From Sphingobacteriia bacterium RIFOXYC2_FULL_35_18 (GTDB taxonomy: Bacteria > Bacteroidota > Bacteroidia > Chitinophagales > Chitinophagaceae): 45,174 nucleotides of DNA. A program made the position numbers and the translations under genes. Shown here piece by piece: positions 23,201 through 32,086 of this stretch. Location of the stretch: the NCBI GenBank assembly GCA_001829005.1, contig MIAG01000005.1, positions 1 to 45,174 of the forward strand, written 5' to 3'. The stretch's first letter is position 1. Every line of letters begins with the position of its first letter. The notes below the pieces were generated by a model that was not told the DNA's origin, made no database searches, and saw only the letters and a list, made by a program, of their open reading frames with translations.

Positions 23201-23945
23201 CACTGCTTAATTTAAACTTAACTAAATTTCCTTTTATCTCATAACCACATGCCACTTCTTTTCTTTCCCCACCAATTAATTGATAGGTATAAGGAACTGT
23301 TTCTTGCAATACGCCTACAGAGGTATTCACTTGTAATGCCCCATTTTTTAGAGAAATCCCTTCTGTCCCTTCAAAATATAAAATCACTTTAGATGGATCT
23401 CCTCCTGGGTGCACAATAATATCATATTTCAACACCCCATTATTAGTATAGTATCGTATATCAATATTGGGATACATATTTTGGTAAGTAACCGATTGAT
23501 ATGTTTTGCAATTGCTTGCCCATTTTGATGGATCATTTCCAATAAAATAATTACTAACCCCTGGCAAAGGCTTTTCTTTTACAATAGTGGGGTTAGGATT
23601 GGCATTCAAAAATTTTACTTCGTACACATGCGAACGCAAAGTTTTATCTAATAAAGGTTCTTGGGTATTACCGGGCTCATTGGCATTTCGATTATTGATA
23701 CCCACGCCAATACTTGTTCCATGTGGGTGGGTGGTTTCTGCTATACTTGCATAATCACTTACCTGATGTTGTAAAACCCTATAACCTGTTTTTGTTAGTG
23801 CAAAAGCACTGGCAGGCAAATCACTTTTAAATTGTATAGCATCGGGCCATTGGCCTTTATTTTCAATAAAATCTAAATAACCCTGTGCATTTAGGCCCAG
23901 CATTCCCATCAAAAAAACCAATATCAATCCAATATTTTTCAACAT
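20277..23945 (-). CDS. large surface protein: beta-propeller, PKD repeats, T9SS type B sorting domain
   Basis: The 1222-aa protein has a signal peptide (to about LNAQG), then a conserved N-terminal region (YLDFIENKGQWPDAIQF) of the kind preceding SBBP repeats. A beta-propeller-like repeat region covers about 260-790. Four PKD-like domains of about 80 residues each (about 800-1130) carry YRWDFNDGS, FRWDFGDGT, FRWDFGDGN and YKWLFGDGD. The C-terminus (from about 1130) is a gliding-motility/type B sorting domain: NAFSPNGDGTNDRIFV, KIYNRWGKLVY, WDGRYNGK. Such proteins are secreted by T9SS and held at the surface; adhesion or matrix function is inferred. It is followed directly by a PorP/SprF gene. 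Confidence 0.9.
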   Translation of the reverse strand: MLKNIGLILVFLMGMLGLNAQGYLDFIENKGQWPDAIQFKSDLPASAFALTKTGYRVLQHQVSDYASIAETTHPHGTSIGVGINNRNANEPGNTQEPLLDKTLRSHVYEVKFLNANPNPTIVKEKPLPGVSNYFIGNDPSKWASNCKTYQSVTYQNMYPNIDIRYYTNNGVLKYDIIVHPGGDPSKVILYFEGTEGISLKNGALQVNTSVGVLQETVPYTYQLIGGERKEVACGYEIKGNLVKFKLSSEYNRNSTLVIDPQPVFISYSGSRADNWGFTATYDLLGNFYAGGIVFSAGFPTTNGAFRQNYSGGVNEGSITGFDMGILKFEPGGTNLIYATYIGGNGNEQPHSLVADAVGNLVIAGRTSSGDAYPTVNTFPLFGSGGGTFDIILTKLNSTGTALVGSVRIGGTGRDGVNIRPNYENPTGPETTRRNYGDDARSEVIFDNQGNIVLASVTQSTDFPTTANAFQRVRGASRTAPDARFQDGVVIKLDANLSRVIFSSFLGGGDDDAAFVLAINPANQNIYVAGATSSTDMPSRQNAAPKFQNTNGPVDGFISIISPDGTNIISTSFIGTDRVDVIFGIQFDRQGFPYIVGTSTGVLSPINSPYNNNNPGQASGKQFIAKLQPDLSDFIYLTNFGSSGATIPNLSISAFLVDRCGNVYVSGWGGSNINNFQTAPLANMPLTPDAYQSGTDGADFYFFVLERDAQRQLYGSYFGQTGGFADHVDGGTSRFDPNGTIYQSICSCRRTGDPSRPIVGTGGAWSTTNRSNSCNLLAIKIAFNLAGVGGGIKTAINGVARDTSGCVPLTVVFSDTLELAKTYRWDFNDGSPEVTTNNPSVTHTFNNVGLYNVRLIAIDSASCNISDTSYVKMRVRADEAILAFTPNKLLPCESLTYRFDNNSIAPKPFGANAFRWDFGDGTRQIASFGPVTHTYATAGSYNVRLILIDTSFCNEFDSVGIQLRISPLVKAQFETPSLGCVPYTAVFNNTSLAGRTFRWDFGDGNTSTQTSPQHLYAAVGTYTIKLVAIDSSTCNLADSTVFTIAVRDNPTAGISFSPDPTEANTPVTFTNNSFGANRYKWLFGDGDTLNTLRSDTTVRHLYNASGTYNACVIAYNDAGCADTSCVPVLVTIVPGFNVANAFSPNGDGTNDRIFVRGFGIVKMTWKIYNRWGKLVYIGTNQSEGWDGRYNGKLQPQEVYHYTLELEFSDKERATKKGDITLLR

Positions 23946-23957
23946 CTCTACTTTAAG

Positions 23958-26159
23958 TTACGATATTTTGCTCCAGCCATGTTTCAACTGTTGTGATGAC
24001 AAGTAGTTTTTTAACAAAGCATTCTCAGTTGAATCTAAGTACAAATCTTGTTCCACAATTTGTTCTGCTTTTTCCTTTGCCTTTTCTAGCAAAGCTCTGT
24101 CATTAACAATACTTGCCAGTTTAAAGTTCAATGCCCCACTTTGTCTGGTTCCTTCTATATCCCCTGGTCCCCTCATTTCTAAGTCCTTTTCGGCAATTTT
24201 AAACCCATCATTAGTGGCGCACATTATATTGATACGTTCTTTGGCTTCTTTGCTTGCTTTGCTACCCGTTAATAAAATGCAAAAACTTTTTTCACTGCCT
24301 CTACCTACCCTTCCCCTTAGCTGATGCAATTGAGACAATCCAAATTTTTCGGCACTTTCAATTACCATGACCGAGGCATTCGGCACGTTCACTCCTACCT
24401 CAATCACCGTAGTACTTACCATAATTTGGGTATTACCTTGAACAAATCTTTGCATATTGGTTTCCTTTTGATCGGAGGGTTGTCTTCCATGAACCATACT
24501 AATTAGGTAATTGGGTTCAGGAAAAAAACTTTTCACTTGCTCATAACCTTGCATCAAATCTTCGTAACTCAATTTTTCACTTTCTTCAATCAATGGATAT
24601 ATAAAATAGGCTTGTCTTCCTTTAGCAATTTCTTCTTTTACAAAACCCATAACACTTGCCCTTGCCATTTCGTTTCTGTGCACTGTAGTAATAGGTATTC
24701 TTCCTGGAGGCAATTCATCCATAACGCTGTATTCTAAATCTCCATAAGCTGTCATGGCCAATGTTCTTGGTATTGGCGTTGCAGTCATTACCAATACGTG
24801 TGGAGGAATCACTGCCTTGGTCCATAGTCTTGCACGTTGTGCAACACCAAATCGATGTTGTTCATCTACTATAACCAATCCTAAATTTTTGAATTGCACT
24901 TTATCTTCTATAATGGCATGCGTACCTACCACAAAGTGAATCGTATCTTCTTGTAATCCTTTTAAAATTCTTCTTCGTTCCGCTGTTTTAGTACTCCCTG
25001 TTAAGAGTGCAATTTCAACTGGCATTTCTTTTAATAAACTGGTTAAACTTTGGTAATGCTGTTGTGCTAAAATTTCGGTAGGTGCCATTAATGCACTCTG
25101 GTAACCATTGTCTGCTGCTAATAACATACTCAATAAAGCCACAATAGTTTTTCCACTTCCAACATCTCCTTGCAATAATCGATTCATCTGCTTACCACGT
25201 GCAGTATCTTGTCTAATTTCTTTAATGACTCTTTTTTGTGCACCAGTTAAAGCAAAAGGAAGATAGTGCTGGTAAAAGTCATTAAAGTTTGACCCAACTT
25301 TTTCAAAAACGACTCCTTTACTAGTAGTATTTCTTTGCAAGCGTACCAGTTGCAATCTTATTTGCGCAATAAAAAATTCTTCGAACTTTAATCGCTCCAT
25401 CGCTTTTTTAAAATGCAATTCTGAAGTTGGAAAATGAATTCCCGCAATAGCTTCATAGCGTCCTAATAGTTTTACATCTTTCAACACATTTGTTGGAATA
25501 TTTTCTGGTAAATCGTTAGGAGTTAATTGCTGCAATAGGGTGTAAGTAAACTTAGCCAGTTGCCTTCCATTTAAACCCCTTGCCTTTAATTTTTCTGTAG
25601 ATGGATATACAGGCTCTAAAAATGCTGCGCCTCCCATTTTAGCAGGAACAAATACTTCTATTTCTGGATGAACCATTTGGGCTTTACCATTAAAATAAGT
25701 GGTTTTACCAAATACCAAATAATCTGAACCCACATATAAACTTTTCTGCACCCAATTTATTCCCTGAAACCAGGTTAATTCAAGTACACCAGTTGCATCT
25801 TTTATTTGCGCAACCAATCTTCTAGCGCGCTTTTCTCCTATTACATCAAATTGCACTAATCGGCCTGCAACCTGAATGTATTCAGTTTGAAAGTTGATAT
25901 CGCTTATTTTACTAACCTTGGTTTTATCAATATGCCTGATGGGATAATGCTGAAGTAAGTCGTTAAAAGTGAATATCTCCAACTCTTTTTTAAGCATATC
26001 AGCCCTAAGCGGTCCAACCCCCTTAAGGTATTCAATAGGCGAAGCGAGTATGGTGTTTACAGCTGAAATAATGATAATAATATGGTTCCGGCTACAATTT
26101 CCGATTTCTTTTGATGCCAACCATAAAAAACCAAACACTATATTTATCTTCGCCCACAT
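23958..26159 (-). CDS. recG: ATP-dependent DNA helicase RecG (start unresolved)
   Basis: RecG remodels stalled replication forks and Holliday junctions. The 733-codon frame shows the whole family: the N-terminal wedge with SPIEYLKGVGPLRADML and HYPIRHIDKTKV, the helicase motif I LLQGDVGSGKTIVAL, motif II DEQHRFG, ATPIPRTLA, and the conserved C-terminal VIEVGVNVPNASVMVIESAE and RGRVGRG. The family's usual length is about 700, so translation probably begins near the ISAVNTILASPIEY stretch. No ATG, GTG or TTG lies just there; the nearest are the ATG at 26159, which overlaps the divergent trpS start, and a GTG or TTG soon after it. The end coordinate is therefore provisional. Confidence 0.9.
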   Translation of the reverse strand: MWAKINIVFGFLWLASKEIGNCSRNHIIIIISAVNTILASPIEYLKGVGPLRADMLKKELEIFTFNDLLQHYPIRHIDKTKVSKISDINFQTEYIQVAGRLVQFDVIGEKRARRLVAQIKDATGVLELTWFQGINWVQKSLYVGSDYLVFGKTTYFNGKAQMVHPEIEVFVPAKMGGAAFLEPVYPSTEKLKARGLNGRQLAKFTYTLLQQLTPNDLPENIPTNVLKDVKLLGRYEAIAGIHFPTSELHFKKAMERLKFEEFFIAQIRLQLVRLQRNTTSKGVVFEKVGSNFNDFYQHYLPFALTGAQKRVIKEIRQDTARGKQMNRLLQGDVGSGKTIVALLSMLLAADNGYQSALMAPTEILAQQHYQSLTSLLKEMPVEIALLTGSTKTAERRRILKGLQEDTIHFVVGTHAIIEDKVQFKNLGLVIVDEQHRFGVAQRARLWTKAVIPPHVLVMTATPIPRTLAMTAYGDLEYSVMDELPPGRIPITTVHRNEMARASVMGFVKEEIAKGRQAYFIYPLIEESEKLSYEDLMQGYEQVKSFFPEPNYLISMVHGRQPSDQKETNMQRFVQGNTQIMVSTTVIEVGVNVPNASVMVIESAEKFGLSQLHQLRGRVGRGSEKSFCILLTGSKASKEAKERINIMCATNDGFKIAEKDLEMRGPGDIEGTRQSGALNFKLASIVNDRALLEKAKEKAEQIVEQDLYLDSTENALLKNYLSSQQLKHGWSKIS

Positions 26160-27168
26160 GGAAAAAGAGGTTGTTGTAAGTGGAATTCGGCCTACCGGAT
26201 TTCTTCATCTAGGAAATTATTTTGGCGCCATGCGTAATTATGTGCGCATGCAAGACGATTTTAATTGTTATTTTTTTGTTGCCAATTGGCATAGTTTAAC
26301 CACACACCCTGATACCAAAGAATTAAAAAATAGTGTGTATAGGGTTATTGCAGAAAATATTGCTTGTGGCTTAGATCCACAAAAAGTGGCATTTTATGTA
26401 CAAAGTGATGTGCCAGAAATAGCTGAACTCTATTTGTATTTAAATATGCTTTCGTATAAAGGAGAACTGGAAAAAACAGTCACTTTTAAAGAGAAGGTAA
26501 GAATGCAACCCGAAAACGTAAATGCTGGATTACTTACCTACCCTGTACTTCAGGCTGCTGATATCATTATTCAAAGAGCGGTGAAAGTTCCTGTTGGAAA
26601 AGACCAAGAGCAACATTTAGAAATGGCCAGAAACTTTGCCGATCGTTTTAACTATCGATACGGAGAAGTATTTCCTTTACCCTATGCATTTAATTATGGG
26701 GATGAGTTAATTAGAATTATGGGATTAGATGGAAATGGCAAAATGAGTAAGAGTGAGAATCAAAATGCGACCATTTACTTGGCAGACGATGATGAACAGA
26801 TTAGAAAAAAAATAATGAAAGCCAAAACCGATCAGGGACCAGCTGAACCAAATTCAGCAAAACCTGATTATATTCAAAACTTATTTACCATGATGAAATT
26901 GGTAAGTACTGCAGATACATTAACCAAATTTGAAGAAGATTTCAATGCCAGTTCTAATGGAAATTGTATCATTCGATATGGCGACATGAAGAAGCAATTG
27001 GCAGAAGATATGGTATTGTTTATTAAACCCATCAGAGAGAAAGCGGCAGACCTTTTAGCTAATCCTGAGGAATTGCACAGAATAATCAAACAAGGTGCCG
27101 ACAAAGGCAGATCTAGGGCTTCTGAAACATTAAAAATGGTAAGAGATGCAGTAGGATTGAATTATTAG
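26158..27168 (+). CDS. trpS: tryptophan--tRNA ligase
   Basis: TrpS charges tRNA-Trp. The 336-aa class I synthetase has the HIGH-type motif TGFLHLGN (residues 13-20) and KMSKS at 195-199 (DGNGKMSKSENQ). RPTGFLHLGNYFGAMRNYV at the start and AADIIIQRAVKVPVGKDQEQH are characteristic. The start ATG 26158 gives the normal N-terminus; the longer open frame to 25969 lies antisense to recG. It diverges from recG with overlapping or nearly overlapping starts. Confidence 0.93.
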   Translation: MEKEVVVSGIRPTGFLHLGNYFGAMRNYVRMQDDFNCYFFVANWHSLTTHPDTKELKNSVYRVIAENIACGLDPQKVAFYVQSDVPEIAELYLYLNMLSYKGELEKTVTFKEKVRMQPENVNAGLLTYPVLQAADIIIQRAVKVPVGKDQEQHLEMARNFADRFNYRYGEVFPLPYAFNYGDELIRIMGLDGNGKMSKSENQNATIYLADDDEQIRKKIMKAKTDQGPAEPNSAKPDYIQNLFTMMKLVSTADTLTKFEEDFNASSNGNCIIRYGDMKKQLAEDMVLFIKPIREKAADLLANPEELHRIIKQGADKGRSRASETLKMVRDAVGLNY

Positions 27169-27230
27169 CACTCAAACAACCAAAATCAGATTAGTTTACT
27201 TAAGTTGCGACACTTTAACAGCATTTACCA

Positions 27231-27866
27231 ATGGCAAAACCTAAAAAACCAAAGCACGTAGCAATAGCGGGAAATATTGGAGCGGGCAAAACAACATTAA
27301 CCGAAATGTTGAGTAAGCATTATCGCTGGATTCCACAGTTTGAAAATGTAGATACCAACCCCTATTTAATGGATTTTTATGAGGACATGCCTCGTTGGAG
27401 TTTCAATTTGCAAATTTATTTTTTAAATAGCAGATTGAATCAGCTTTTAGATATACAACATGGCACTGAAACAGTAATTCAAGATAGAACCATCTACGAA
27501 GACGCCAATATATTTGCGCCTAACTTACATGAAATGGGATTGATGAGTAAAAGAGATTTTGACAACTACTATCAATTTTTTCAAACATTAAAAACGATGG
27601 TACAACCGCCAGATTTATTAATTTATTTAAAAGCGTCTGTTCCTACATTGGTTTCACAAATTCAGAAGAGAGGCAGAGAATATGAGGAAAATATTCGTTT
27701 AGATTACTTGAAAAAACTAAATGAATATTACAATAAATGGATTGATGGTTACAAAGAAGGACAGCTTTTAATTATTGATTGTGATAAAAATAAATTTGCT
27801 GAAAACGAAGAACAATTTGGTGAAATCATCAGCAAAGTTGACGGAATGCTTTTTGGACTTTTTTAA
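27231..27866 (+). CDS. deoxynucleoside kinase
   Basis: This enzyme phosphorylates deoxynucleosides for nucleotide salvage. The 211-aa protein has a P-loop GNIGAGKTT (about 15-23), the substrate-site motif QDRTIYEDANIF, and the lid RGREYEENIRLDYLKKL. The pattern is that of the dCK/dGK family used widely in Bacteroidota and Bacilli; the preferred base cannot be assigned. It follows trpS by 62 bases on the same strand. Confidence 0.9.
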   Translation: MAKPKKPKHVAIAGNIGAGKTTLTEMLSKHYRWIPQFENVDTNPYLMDFYEDMPRWSFNLQIYFLNSRLNQLLDIQHGTETVIQDRTIYEDANIFAPNLHEMGLMSKRDFDNYYQFFQTLKTMVQPPDLLIYLKASVPTLVSQIQKRGREYEENIRLDYLKKLNEYYNKWIDGYKEGQLLIIDCDKNKFAENEEQFGEIISKVDGMLFGLF

Positions 27867-27884
27867 TGGGCACTACAATACACT

Positions 27885-28247
27885 ATGAACTACGAAGAAC
27901 TAGTAAAAAATCATTCAGGAGAGTTAATTGAAAAATTGGTAACCCATGTGGTAAGCCAAGACCCCGTTGAAGTTTTATTCAATTTTGAAGACAACGACCA
28001 ATGGGCTATTGTTAGCATGCACCAGTACGAAGAAGATTTAGAAATTTCACTTCGAATGCATTCCAATCAAACCATCGATTTATTTGTGGGCTACTATGAT
28101 GATGAAGATGAGTTTCATGAAATAGTGCATGTTCTTAATGAAACAGAATTGGAACAATTACCCGATGGATTAAAAAAAGTCATGCGTAAAGTGGTAGACG
28201 ACGAAAAAGGAATGCGCTTACCTGGCAACTTTTTATCTGCAAAATAA
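27885..28247 (+). CDS. small acidic protein of unknown function
   Basis: The 120-aa product is strongly acidic (for example YDDEDEFHEIVH and NFEDNDQWAIV) and has no signal peptide or membrane segment. I do not recognise a family. It lies 18 bases after the deoxynucleoside kinase and ends at a terminator, so the two are probably cotranscribed. Confidence 0.7.
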   Translation: MNYEELVKNHSGELIEKLVTHVVSQDPVEVLFNFEDNDQWAIVSMHQYEEDLEISLRMHSNQTIDLFVGYYDDEDEFHEIVHVLNETELEQLPDGLKKVMRKVVDDEKGMRLPGNFLSAK

Positions 28248-28250
28248 TAA

Positions 28251-28276
28251 AGCCTCCCTCTTTTTAGAAGGAGGCT
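28251..28276. terminator. hairpin terminator between the acidic-protein gene and pckA
   Basis: AGCCTCC (28251-28257) pairs perfectly with GGAGGCT (28270-28276) around a T-rich loop. The genes on both sides converge here, so it may act in both directions, although T-runs after the stem are short. Confidence 0.75.
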
Positions 28277-28315
28277 CTTCAGGCAAACAATCGCAAACAG
28301 TTAAGCAATCAATAG

Positions 28316-29920
28316 TTACACGATTGGAGCAGCCGCCAGAATCTCTGCCGAAACACCAGCTGCATATTTTTCAAAATTCTTTATAAATTGTTGTGCTAAA
28401 TTTTTAGCTATTGCATCATACGCTGCTGCATCTTTCCAGGTAGACTTAGGATTTAAAATTTCTGCAGGAGCACCTGGGCAGGTAGTTGGCATCATCATAC
28501 CAAAAACTGGATGTTGTTCATAAGCAACATTATCTAAACTGCCGTTTAATGCTGCAGTAATCATTGCTCTGGTATAACTTAATTTCATCCGGCTTCCTGT
28601 ACCATAAGCACCTCCGCTCCAGCCAGTATTAATCATCCAAACATTCACTTCGTTTTCTTTCATTTTAGCACCCAACATTTCAGCATACTTGCCTGGATGC
28701 AAGGGTAAAAAAGGTGCCCCAAAACAAGCACTAAAAGTAGACTTTGGTTCAGTTACGCCAGCTTCTGTTCCAGCTACTTTGGCTGTATAGCCACTAATAA
28801 ACTGATACATTGCTTGACCCGGACTTAACTTACTGATGGGAGGTAAAACGCCATATGCATCACAGGTTAAGAAAAATATATTTTTAGGTAATCCACCAAT
28901 GCTTGGTTCCATAGCATTCGAAATAAAATGCAAAGGATAACTAACTCTGGTGTTTTCTGTAATGCCTTTAAAACTAAAATCAATTTGATTGGTTCCATTT
29001 ATAAAACCCACATTTTCTACTAAAGCCCCTGGTTTGATTGCATGAAAAATTTCAGGTTCTTTTTCTTCACTCAAGTCAATGGTCTTAGCATAACAACCAC
29101 CTTCAAAATTGAACACACTATTACTGGTCCAACCATGTTCATCGTCTCCAATTAATTTTCTATTGGGGTCTGCACTTAATGTTGTTTTACCTGTACCACT
29201 TAATCCAAAGAAAACAGCCACATCACCTTCTGTGCCCATATTAGCACTGCAGTGCATGCTCAAAACATTCTTTTGTTGAGGAAGAATATAATTGAGAATA
29301 GTGAAAATACCTTTCTTCATTTCACCAGTGTATCCAGTACCGCCAATTAAAATGGTTTTATGAGTAAATGATACAACAGCAAAATTATGTTGTCTGGTTC
29401 CATCTATTGCAGGGTCTGCTTTAAAGCCAGGTGCTTGAATAATATGCCATTCTGGTGTAAAGTTTTCCAACTCTTTCTCGGTTGGTCTCAAGAACATATT
29501 GTAAGCAAATAAATTGCTCCAAGGATTTTCGTTAATCACTCGAATATTTAATCGATAATTATTATCCGCACAAGCGTATGCATCTCTCACCCACACTTCA
29601 TCTTGTTGCCCTAAATAATCCAATACTTTTTTCTTTAATTGATGAAAGTATTTTTCATCAATAGGAATATTGAAATTATTCCAATGAACTGTATCAGCTG
29701 TTATTTCATCTTTTACTATGAACTTATCTTGTGGACTTCTCCCAGTAAATTCCCCAGTATTAATGCAAAGGGCACCAGTATCGTTTAATACACCTTGCCC
29801 TTTTAATAATGCCTGATTTACTAAAGTTTCAGGTGATAATTGATAATGTACCCCATGCTCGTTGGTTAATCCCAAGGCTAAAAATTTTGATGCGTCTACG
29901 GTTAAAGTTGGTAATGACAT
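28316..29920 (-). CDS. pckA: phosphoenolpyruvate carboxykinase (ATP)
   Basis: PckA converts oxaloacetate to phosphoenolpyruvate with ATP, the first committed step of gluconeogenesis. The 534-aa protein has the kinase-1a P-loop GLSGTGKTTLSADPNRKLIG, the DDEHGW metal motif, IGGTGYTGEMKKGIFTILNY, and the N-terminal NTGEFTGRSPQDKFIV substrate region. I chose the start MSLPTLTV (29920); the 12 codons before it are probably leader. A TACTTTTG promoter element lies about 25 bases upstream. Together with citrate synthase it indicates standard central carbon metabolism. Confidence 0.95.
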   Translation of the reverse strand: MSLPTLTVDASKFLALGLTNEHGVHYQLSPETLVNQALLKGQGVLNDTGALCINTGEFTGRSPQDKFIVKDEITADTVHWNNFNIPIDEKYFHQLKKKVLDYLGQQDEVWVRDAYACADNNYRLNIRVINENPWSNLFAYNMFLRPTEKELENFTPEWHIIQAPGFKADPAIDGTRQHNFAVVSFTHKTILIGGTGYTGEMKKGIFTILNYILPQQKNVLSMHCSANMGTEGDVAVFFGLSGTGKTTLSADPNRKLIGDDEHGWTSNSVFNFEGGCYAKTIDLSEEKEPEIFHAIKPGALVENVGFINGTNQIDFSFKGITENTRVSYPLHFISNAMEPSIGGLPKNIFFLTCDAYGVLPPISKLSPGQAMYQFISGYTAKVAGTEAGVTEPKSTFSACFGAPFLPLHPGKYAEMLGAKMKENEVNVWMINTGWSGGAYGTGSRMKLSYTRAMITAALNGSLDNVAYEQHPVFGMMMPTTCPGAPAEILNPKSTWKDAAAYDAIAKNLAQQFIKNFEKYAAGVSAEILAAAPIV

Positions 29921-29945
29921 ATACAAACAATCGTTAGTTAGTATG

Positions 29946-29953
29946 CAAAAGTA
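29946..29953 (-). promoter_or_regulatory. -7 element (TAnnTTTG) of pckA
   Basis: The - strand reads TACTTTTG, an exact match to TAnnTTTG, 25 bases before the pckA start. Unlike the tgt promoter this leaves room for a short leader. No strict -33 TTG is seen. Confidence 0.55.
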
Positions 29954-30041
29954 CATTGTTTAATTATTTGAACATCTTATTTGTGTACTAATTACACAAT
30001 TTTTACCCTCTTTCAGTCGTATTTTTACCAAAATTTAATAA

Positions 30042-31466
30042 ATGGGTGACCAAAAGCAGCAGGGTCTATTAACAAAGGAAATTGTAGACCAATTCATATC
30101 AATAGTAGGGGAAGCAAACGTGTTAATGGATGAATCAAGCTTAACCGATTATGGTCACGACGAAACCGAACGTTTGGTTTTCTTGCCTGAAATAGTGCTA
30201 AAACCTGCCAATACAGCGCAAGTTGCTTCAATAATGAAACTGTGCAACAAATACTTAATTCCAGTTACGCCAAGAGGTGCTGGTACTGGTTTAAGCGGAG
30301 GTGCATTACCCCATTTAGGTGGTGTTTTACTGTCTACAGAAAAACTCAATAAAATTCTGTTGATAGACGAAAGAAATTTACAAGTAACTACAGAACCGGG
30401 TGTTATTACCGAAGTTTTACAAAATGCAGTAAAAGAAAAAGGATTGTTTTATCCTCCTGATCCGAGTAGCAAGGGAAGTTGTTTTATTGGAGGAAATATT
30501 GCTGAGAATAGCGGCGGCCCTAAAGCAGTCAAATACGGTGTTGTTAAAGATTACGTGCTCAATTTGGAAGTGGTATTACCGAATGGTGAAATTATGTGGA
30601 CTGGGGCCAATGTGCTAAAAAATGCAACAGGTTATAATCTTACTCAACTCATTGTAGGTAGTGAGGGAACATTGTGTATTGTAACCAAAATAGTATTGAA
30701 ACTAATCCCCTATCCAAAATATGATTTACTCATGTTGGTTCCTTTTAATTCACTAGAAAAAGCAGGAGCCGCAGTAAGTGCAATCTTTAGAGCAGGGTTT
30801 GTTCCTAGTGCTTTAGAGTTGATAGAAATTAATGCCTTACAAATTGTAAGCAAAATGGTAGACAGTACTGTTGTACCAGTAACAGATACAACAGAAGGAC
30901 ATTTGATTATTGAAGTGGATGGAAACAATATGGACGTCTTAATGCAAGAGGTTGAAGCCATTGCAGAACTCCTTGTTGAATTTGATGCAGGTGATATTTT
31001 ATTTGCAGATGATGCGCAACAAAAAGCAGAACTATGGAAGCTTAGAAGAAGGGCTGCTGAAGCAGTAAAATTAGATGGATACACTATTGAAGAAGATACA
31101 GTGGTTCCTAGGGCCGAACTACCTGCACTAATTAAAGGAGTAAAAGAGTTGGGTATTCAATATGGTTTTAAAGTAGTTTGCTACGGGCACGCTGGAGATG
31201 GGAATTTACATATTCGAATCAACCACCCCACTATTAAGAACAGTCATGGCAACGAAGAAATGACCCAAATATTAAAAGCCCTATTTGCTTTGGTAAAAAG
31301 TTTAGGAGGCACCATTAGTGGAGAACATGGTATTGGACTGATACAGAAACCTTATATGGAAACGGTGTTTAGCTTAAATTCTATTCAACTCATGAGAGAT
31401 ATTAAAAAGGCATTTGATCCTAACAATATTTTAAATGTTGGAAAAATATTTGATTCAAAGGATTGA
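30042..31466 (+). CDS. FAD-binding oxidoreductase, GlcD / D-lactate dehydrogenase type
   Basis: The 474-aa flavoprotein has the FAD-binding PCMH domain (VLKPANTAQVASIMKLC, PVTPRGAGTGLSGGALP, PPDPSSKGSCFIGGNIAEN, VGSEGTLCIVT) and the C-terminal oxidase domain (CYGHAGDGNLHIRINHP, SGEHGIGLIQKPYM, FDPNNILNVGKIF). It oxidises a 2-hydroxy acid such as glycolate or D-lactate at the FAD; the substrate is not resolved. glcE and glcF neighbours are absent. It diverges from pckA. Confidence 0.88.
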   Translation: MGDQKQQGLLTKEIVDQFISIVGEANVLMDESSLTDYGHDETERLVFLPEIVLKPANTAQVASIMKLCNKYLIPVTPRGAGTGLSGGALPHLGGVLLSTEKLNKILLIDERNLQVTTEPGVITEVLQNAVKEKGLFYPPDPSSKGSCFIGGNIAENSGGPKAVKYGVVKDYVLNLEVVLPNGEIMWTGANVLKNATGYNLTQLIVGSEGTLCIVTKIVLKLIPYPKYDLLMLVPFNSLEKAGAAVSAIFRAGFVPSALELIEINALQIVSKMVDSTVVPVTDTTEGHLIIEVDGNNMDVLMQEVEAIAELLVEFDAGDILFADDAQQKAELWKLRRRAAEAVKLDGYTIEEDTVVPRAELPALIKGVKELGIQYGFKVVCYGHAGDGNLHIRINHPTIKNSHGNEEMTQILKALFALVKSLGGTISGEHGIGLIQKPYMETVFSLNSIQLMRDIKKAFDPNNILNVGKIFDSKD

Positions 31467-31489
31467 GTAATTTTAATTAAATGATTTGT

Positions 31490-32086
31490 ATGAAAAAGGG
31501 ATGTTGGATATTGATTTTGATGCTAGGTAGCTTAAGTTCATTAAAAGCTCAATTAGAAGCTCCAGAAAAACCAGTAGGGTTTGATCCTGCAAGAGTATTT
31601 ATTGGAACAAGCTTGAACCTTGGCCTTTCAAATCGTTTTTTTAATTTAGGGCTTAATCCCGAAGTGGGCTATAGTTTAAATAATTGGTTAGATATTGGGG
31701 TGGCAATGAACTTGAATTATTATTCACAAAGTGCAACCGGTTTTAATACCATTAAATACAAAAACTTCAACTTTGGTGGCGGTGCCTTTTTAAGGGTTTG
31801 GCCTATTAGCTTTTTACACCTACAAATTCAACCAGAGTACAACTGGATCAGTTCTTCTCAAACAGATGTAAATACGGGGCAAACATTTAAATATAAACTT
31901 CAAGCTCCTAGTATGCTAGCGGGTATTGGATATGGCACCAGAGAAATTGGCAATCGCTTTTCTCATTTTACCATCATGATCGATTTAAATCAAGCAATCA
32001 ATTCACCTTACCGTGATCAATTTGGAGACCCACAACCTGTTTTTAGAGGGGGATTTGGAATGTATCTTAATGCAAGAAAGCGATAG
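31490..32086 (+). CDS. outer-membrane beta-barrel protein
   Basis: The 198-aa product has a signal peptide (MKKGCWILILMLGSLSSLKAQ), then alternating strands (GTSLNLGLSNRFFNLGLNP, VGYSLNNWLDIGVAMNLNYY) of a small porin-like barrel. No function is recognised. I chose ATG 31490 (MKKG) over 31481. It lies 23 bases after the FAD oxidase and overlaps the 3' end of the convergent LOG gene by 20 bases. Confidence 0.7.
   Translation: MKKGCWILILMLGSLSSLKAQLEAPEKPVGFDPARVFIGTSLNLGLSNRFFNLGLNPEVGYSLNNWLDIGVAMNLNYYSQSATGFNTIKYKNFNFGGGAFLRVWPISFLHLQIQPEYNWISSSQTDVNTGQTFKYKLQAPSMLAGIGYGTREIGNRFSHFTIMIDLNQAINSPYRDQFGDPQPVFRGGFGMYLNARKR

Noticed and set aside
25969..26157. N-terminal extension of trpS
   Set aside because: The 63 codons before ATG 26158 run antisense to recG and do not resemble a synthetase N-terminus.
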